A stretch of 8,132 nucleotides of DNA, taken from Methanomassiliicoccales archaeon (GTDB lineage: Archaea; Thermoplasmatota; Thermoplasmata; Methanomassiliicoccales; UBA472). The notes beneath the pieces were generated by a model. The model did not search any database. It had not been told where the DNA came from and saw only the letters and a list, made by a program, of their open reading frames with translations. Location of the stretch: contig JALOTM010000029.1 of assembly GCA_025457905.1 (NCBI GenBank), forward strand, positions 1 to 8,132, in the 5' to 3' direction. This document shows, one piece after another, positions 4,594-8,132 of the stretch. The stretch's first letter is position 1. Every line of letters begins with the position of its first letter. The translations under genes and the position numbers were made by a program.

Positions 4594-5762
4594 AGGCGCA
4601 GTACCACGAGCGGAGCTCCAGGATCTTCAAGGACGCCTCCAAGCTCAGCTTCGACTACGTGCCGGAGAGGCTGGTCCACCGCGAGGCCCAGCTGGCCAAG
4701 CTGTGGATGCTCTTCCGCCCGGTGGTGGAGCAGGGCACGTCCCAGACCGCCTTCCTGAACGGGCCCGTGGGGACGGGGAAGACGGCCACCTCCAAGCGCT
4801 TCTGCCTGGACCTCGTCAAGGAGGCGCAGGGAAAGGAGAGGGCCATCGACTTCGTCATGGTCAACTGCCGCCAGAGGAACACCGAGTCCAGCGTCCTGCT
4901 GCGCCTGGTGACGCACTTCGATGAGCACTTCCCCGACCGGGGGTTCTCGTCCGCGGAGATGCTGCGCTCCCTGCGCAAGCACATCGAGAAGCGCAGGATT
5001 CATCTGGTCATAGTGCTGGACGAGGCGGACGTGCTCATCCGCAGGGGGGCCGGGGACCTCATCTACCACCTGTCGCGGTTCGACGAGGAGAAGGTGGGAG
5101 GGAAGGCCTCGGTCTCGCTCATACTGGTCTCGCAGCGCTACGTCCTGGACATGCTCGACGCCGCCTCCTCGTCCACCTTCAAGCGGGCGAACGCGGTGAT
5201 GTTCGACCGCTACAGCGCTCGCGAGCTATCGGACATCGTGTCCGACCGCGCCTCCCTGGCCATGTTCCCCGACGCCATCGGTCCGGAGTGCATCGACCTG
5301 ATCGGGGACATCGCCTCGGAGTTCGGTGACGCCCGCTTCGCCATCGAGCTGCTGGAGAAGGCCGGCATGCTGGCCGAGGAGGAGTCGGCGGAGTTCGTCA
5401 CGGCGGAGCATGTGCGCGCCGCCAAGGCCCTCACCTACTCGGTGGTCACCGAGAGCAAGATAGAGGAGCTGGACAAGCAGAGGAAGCTGGTGCTCCTCTC
5501 CATCGCCCGGGCCATCAAGGGGGAGGCCTACGTGACCACGGGCGAGGTGGAGAAGGTCTATAGGGTGGTGGCGGAGGAGTTCGGGGAGAGGGCCAGAGCG
5601 CATACGCAGTTCTGGGCCTACCTGCAGGACCTGGCCAACGAGGGCCTCATATCCACGAAGGTGGTCGGGGACTCCTCGGGTGGCGGCAGGACCACCTACA
5701 TCTCCCTGCCGGACATCCCGGCCAGGGTGCTGGGGGAGAGGCTGGAGTCCAGCATACATTGA
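4590..5762 (+). CDS. Orc1/Cdc6-family AAA+ ATPase, divergent paralogue
   Basis: Archaeal Orc1/Cdc6 proteins bind origin DNA and help load the MCM helicase; many genomes also carry divergent paralogues with less clear roles. The 390-residue protein starts with GTG 4590, overlapping the upstream stop by four bases, and has GAGGGTGA (4575-4582) as ribosome binding site. The order is as in the family: the N-terminal YVPERLVHRE segment, Walker A GPVGTGKT (58-65), Walker B LVIVLDEAD (139-147), a sensor-1 strand ending VSQR (180-183), the YSAREL segment, sensor 2 GDARFAIELLEKAG, and a C-terminal winged helix (about 295-380, with GGGRTTYISL). Two features differ from canonical members: sensor 1 has Gln where Asn (ISND) is usual, and the PRV-SS segment after it reads DAASSSTF. 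ATP binding seems intact. A replication or checkpoint role is likely but not proven, and no origin repeats are visible nearby. Confidence 0.88.
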   Translation: MKAQYHERSSRIFKDASKLSFDYVPERLVHREAQLAKLWMLFRPVVEQGTSQTAFLNGPVGTGKTATSKRFCLDLVKEAQGKERAIDFVMVNCRQRNTESSVLLRLVTHFDEHFPDRGFSSAEMLRSLRKHIEKRRIHLVIVLDEADVLIRRGAGDLIYHLSRFDEEKVGGKASVSLILVSQRYVLDMLDAASSSTFKRANAVMFDRYSARELSDIVSDRASLAMFPDAIGPECIDLIGDIASEFGDARFAIELLEKAGMLAEEESAEFVTAEHVRAAKALTYSVVTESKIEELDKQRKLVLLSIARAIKGEAYVTTGEVEKVYRVVAEEFGERARAHTQFWAYLQDLANEGLISTKVVGDSSGGGRTTYISLPDIPARVLGERLESSIH

Positions 5763-5783
5763 GCCGATGCCGACGCGGAAAAG

Positions 5784-5790
5784 TAATTTA
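5784..5790 (+). promoter_or_regulatory. Possible TATA element upstream of gcvT
   Basis: The AT-rich run GTAATTTA in the 63-base gap before gcvT is placed so that transcription could start near 5811, leaving a short leader holding the AGGTGA ribosome binding site. The match to a TATA box is loose, so this is tentative. Confidence 0.3.
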
Positions 5791-5814
5791 GTGGTGTTCA
5801 TCTTATCACTGGCT

Positions 5815-5820
5815 AGGTGA
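5815..5820 (+). promoter_or_regulatory. Ribosome binding site AGGTGA deciding the gcvT start
   Basis: AGGTGA matches the 16S 3' end and is five bases before ATG 5826. An in-frame GTG at 5817 lies inside this site, so the shorter protein is preferred. Its start, MLRTPLYEQH, also matches the usual T-protein N-terminus. Confidence 0.65.
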
Positions 5821-5825
5821 GACCG

Positions 5826-7013
5826 ATGCTCAGAACCCCGCTATACGAGCAGCATGTCAAGCTGGGGGCCAAGATGGTCCCCTTCGCCGGCTGGGAGATG
5901 CCCATCCAGTACTCCAGCATCATCGAGGAGCACGAGGCGGTGCGCAAGACTGCCGGCATCTTCGACGTCTCGCACATGGGGGACCTTATGGTCAGGGGCG
6001 AGGGGGCGAAGGACCTCCTGGCCAGGCTGTTCACCAACAACATCGAGGACCTGCCGGTGGGCAAGGGCCTGTATGGACACATCCTAGACGACCAGGGATG
6101 CATCATCGACGATGCCATCATCTACCACTATGACGAGGGCGCCTACCTGATGGTGCCCAACGCCGCCACCAAGGACAAGGTGCTGGCCTGGGTGAAGGCT
6201 CACGCCACCGGGCAGGAGATCATGGACCTCTCCAGCCGGGTGGCCTGCATCGCCTTGCAGGGCCCCAGGGCCGCCGAGATCCTGGAGGACCTGACCTTCG
6301 CGGACCTGCCTAGCATGAAGCGCAACTCGGCCGAGCTCACGGAGCTGTTCGCGGACCCGGACGTGACGGAGGGCCTTTTCGCACGCTACCAGCCCTCGGG
6401 CTTCCTCTGCGACGTCCTGGAGCGCATGTGCCGCCCCAATACCAAGGGGCAATTGGGCTTCAACGAGACCGCCTACCTGTGCCGGACCGGCTACACCGGC
6501 GAGGACGGGTTCGAGATCCTGGTGGAGAACCCTGTGGCCCCCATCCTTTGGCAGATCCTGCTGCGGGAGGGCGCCGGGAGGGGGCTCAGGCCCTGCGGCC
6601 TGGGGGCCAGGGACACATTGCGCCTGGAGATGGGATTCCTGCTCTCCGGGACGGACTTCGATGGCGCGCAGACCACGCTGCAGACCGGCCCCCAATGGGT
6701 CCTCAAGCTGGAGCGGGAGTTCATCGGCAAGCAGGCCATAGTCAAGCAGAGGGAGGCCGGGGACTACGAGAGGCTGGTCTGCCTGGAGCTTTTAGAGAAG
6801 GGCGTGCCCCGCCACGGATACGAGATCATGGTGGGCGGGGAGGTGGTGGGGAAGGTGACCTCCGGGACCCTGTCCCCCTGCCTGAAGAAGGGCATCGCCA
6901 TGGGCTATGTGCGCCCTCCGCATGATGCCGAGGGGGGCCTAGTCGAGATAGTCATCAGGGGGGCCAGCGTGAAGGCGAAGGTGGTGCGGCCCCCGTTCCT
7001 CAGGGGTCGTTGA
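5826..7013 (+). CDS. gcvT: Glycine cleavage system T-protein (aminomethyltransferase)
   Basis: GcvT takes the aminomethyl group carried by the lipoylated H-protein and transfers its methylene to tetrahydrofolate or, in methanogen relatives, possibly tetrahydromethanopterin, releasing ammonia. The 395-residue protein shows the full signature: TPLYEQHVKLGAKMVPFAGWEMP at the N-terminus, FDVSHMGDL (46-54), the GCIIDDAIIY segment with the catalytic aspartate of the DD pair (95-96), CRTGYTGEDGFEI (219-231), CGLGARDTLRLEMG, and REFIGKQA near the C-terminal barrel. Between SMK (163-165) and RTGYTGEDG there are 54 residues, about 40 more than I recall for E. coli GcvT; this insertion contains three cysteines and is the main oddity. 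No gcvH or gcvP lies in the window. An M20 hydrolase follows after 53 bases with no clear promoter of its own, suggesting co-transcription. Related folate-dependent T-like proteins exist, but the motif match supports GcvT. Confidence 0.93.
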   Translation: MLRTPLYEQHVKLGAKMVPFAGWEMPIQYSSIIEEHEAVRKTAGIFDVSHMGDLMVRGEGAKDLLARLFTNNIEDLPVGKGLYGHILDDQGCIIDDAIIYHYDEGAYLMVPNAATKDKVLAWVKAHATGQEIMDLSSRVACIALQGPRAAEILEDLTFADLPSMKRNSAELTELFADPDVTEGLFARYQPSGFLCDVLERMCRPNTKGQLGFNETAYLCRTGYTGEDGFEILVENPVAPILWQILLREGAGRGLRPCGLGARDTLRLEMGFLLSGTDFDGAQTTLQTGPQWVLKLEREFIGKQAIVKQREAGDYERLVCLELLEKGVPRHGYEIMVGGEVVGKVTSGTLSPCLKKGIAMGYVRPPHDAEGGLVEIVIRGASVKAKVVRPPFLRGR

Positions 7014-7066
7014 TTTTGCCATCCGGTGATGAGCGCCGACCGCCCTTCCCAGCCCAGGGAGGCTAG

Positions 7067-8128
7067 ATGCCGCGGAAGGCCGAGAAGGTCGTGGGCACCC
7101 TGCTAGAGCTGCTCGCCCGGCCCAGCGCCTATGGCCAGGACAAGTACGAGATCATCTCCTACGTCATGGACTGGTTCTCGGAGCTGGGGATGAGCGTCAC
7201 CCTTCATGGCCAGGAGAACCTCCCTGCCATCTGCGCCACCAACGGCTCCGGTGGCCTGATACTGTCCGGGCACCTCGACACCGTCCCGATGGGCAGCAAC
7301 TGGGAGATGGAGCAGGGGCAGGTGGTCGGGGGCAGGATCTATGGCCGGGGGGCGGCGGACATGAAGGGGGCGGTGGCTTCCATGCTGCACTCCTGCGTCG
7401 AGCTGATGCGCCAGGACCTCCGCTTCTCCGTGCTCCTCACCACCGACGAGGAGGAGAAGATGACCGGGGCCTACGCCTTGGCCGAGCTGGACCTGGTCAA
7501 GGAGGCCAACGGGATAATGGTTGGAGAGCCGACCGACCTCCTGCCAGCCTACAAGGAGAAGGGAATATCCCGCTTCCGGCTCACGACCTACGGCACCGCC
7601 GCCCATGCCAGCCAGCCCTGGCTCGGCGAGAACGCCATCCAGAAGATGTCCTCGCTGCTGGAGCGGCTGAGCAAATGGGCCAGCGCCCCCGAGGGCCCCA
7701 CGGAGGACATGACCCTGTGCATATCCATGATCAAGGGGGGGCTCAAGTCCAACATCGTGCCGGACAAGTGCGAGGTGGACATCGACGCACGCTTCCCCCG
7801 CCCCCTCACCTACCAGAAGGTAAGGACCATAATCATGGACGAGCTCAAGGGGGCGGACTACGACATCCATATGCTGTACGAGCTGGAGGCCTATGAGGCC
7901 GACCCGGATTCGGACATCGCCCGGGCCGCCCGCGAGGTCACCGGCTCGGAGCTGGCCATCGTCCCCTATGCCACGGAGGCGCCGGTGTTCGCGGCCGCCA
8001 ACCCCAACGTCCTGGTCTGCGGCCCGGGGGCCATGACCATGGCGCACGCCGACGACGAGTACGTGGAGAGGTGGCAGCTGGAGCGCGCCATCGATATCTA
8101 CACGGGGATGGCCAAGCGCCTGGCCTAG
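7067..8128 (+). CDS. M20-family metallohydrolase, ArgE/DapE type
   Basis: M20 enzymes use two zinc or cobalt ions to hydrolyse N-acyl amino acids or small peptides in the cytosol (for example acetylornithine or succinyl-diaminopimelate). All the expected residues are present in the 353-residue protein: H69 and D71 in SGHLDTVP, the bridging D98 in GRGAADMKG, the catalytic E128 and metal ligand E129 in TTDEEEK, E154 in GEPTD, H180 in the dimerisation-domain segment GTAAHASQP, the SNIVPDKCEVDIDARFPR strand, and H327 in MAHADDEYVE. Length is typical and there is no signal peptide. GGGAGG (7057-7062) supports ATG 7067. The GRGAADMKG motif argues for the ArgE/DapE group rather than the LysW-linked LysK hydrolases, which usually read GRGAVDAKG, but the substrate cannot be told from sequence. 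It is the only gene here ending in TAG. Four bases remain to the window edge. Confidence 0.92.
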   Translation: MPRKAEKVVGTLLELLARPSAYGQDKYEIISYVMDWFSELGMSVTLHGQENLPAICATNGSGGLILSGHLDTVPMGSNWEMEQGQVVGGRIYGRGAADMKGAVASMLHSCVELMRQDLRFSVLLTTDEEEKMTGAYALAELDLVKEANGIMVGEPTDLLPAYKEKGISRFRLTTYGTAAHASQPWLGENAIQKMSSLLERLSKWASAPEGPTEDMTLCISMIKGGLKSNIVPDKCEVDIDARFPRPLTYQKVRTIIMDELKGADYDIHMLYELEAYEADPDSDIARAAREVTGSELAIVPYATEAPVFAAANPNVLVCGPGAMTMAHADDEYVERWQLERAIDIYTGMAKRLA

Positions 8129-8132
8129 GGGT

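Noticed and set aside
3930..5069. 379-codon minus-strand frame across nif3 and orc1/cdc6, and a 280-codon one at 3628-4470
   Set aside because: Same reason: antisense shadows of two genes with clear motifs, no sensible ribosome binding site or domain, and the two shadows conflict with each other.
5763..5825. Glycine riboswitch upstream of gcvT
   Set aside because: The gap is only 63 bases, too short for the aptamer, and it shows no convincing paired structure.
1..8132. Mobile element, CRISPR array, tRNA or defence island
   Set aside because: No terminal repeats, spaced direct repeats, transposase or integrase motifs, or tRNA-like cloverleaf were seen. The window is taken up by ordinary core genes with uniform composition.

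Overview
This window is a piece of an archaeal chromosome. The evidence is a partial archaeal/eukaryotic-type elongation factor Spt5, archaeal-type ribosomal stalk proteins (uL10/P0 and P1-type L12 with the acidic GLGALFG tail), an Orc1/Cdc6-type initiator ATPase, TATA-box promoters and strong GGAGG-type ribosome binding sites. The base composition is GC-rich. Gene content and protein style suggest a GC-rich member of the Thermoplasmatota (Methanomassiliicoccales-like), but that placement is inference from recall and was not tested by any search.

Layout: (1) 1-2976, plus strand: the 3' part of spt5 (cut by the window edge), then uL11, uL1, uL10 and P1/L12. spt5 and uL11 are almost contiguous. 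Between uL11 and uL1 there is a 96-base gap with a TATA-like element and a stem / asymmetric-loop / stem hairpin that ends on the uL1 ribosome binding site. This is the best candidate regulatory structure in the window and looks like an L1 autoregulatory site. uL1, uL10 and L12 follow at tight spacing and probably form one transcript. (2) 2977-3139: convergent intergenic gap with weak hairpins and a pyrimidine-rich tract. (3) 3140-3472, minus strand: a small, all-helical, methionine-rich protein of unknown function. (4) 3473-3612: divergent promoter region. The same 8-mer, CTCGGCAA, sits directly upstream of the TATA-like element on each strand, forming an inverted repeat. (5) 3613-5762, plus strand: a NIF3-like metal protein, apparently from a leaderless transcript, whose stop codon overlaps the GTG start of a divergent Orc1/Cdc6-family ATPase. 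(6) 5826-8128, plus strand: glycine cleavage T-protein (GcvT) with an extra segment of about 40 residues, followed after 53 bases by an M20-family ArgE/DapE-type metallohydrolase.

How the genes fit together: the first block makes the two mobile stalks of the large ribosomal subunit (the L1 stalk, and the L11/L10/L12 GTPase-recruiting stalk) plus a transcription elongation factor, a classical translation/transcription cluster. The second half is housekeeping metabolism and replication or repair. I see no mobile element, CRISPR array, tRNA, rRNA or defence island. The most unusual points are the L1 leader hairpin, the paired divergent promoter boxes, the nif3-orc1/cdc6 overlap with altered ATPase motifs, and the GcvT insertion.
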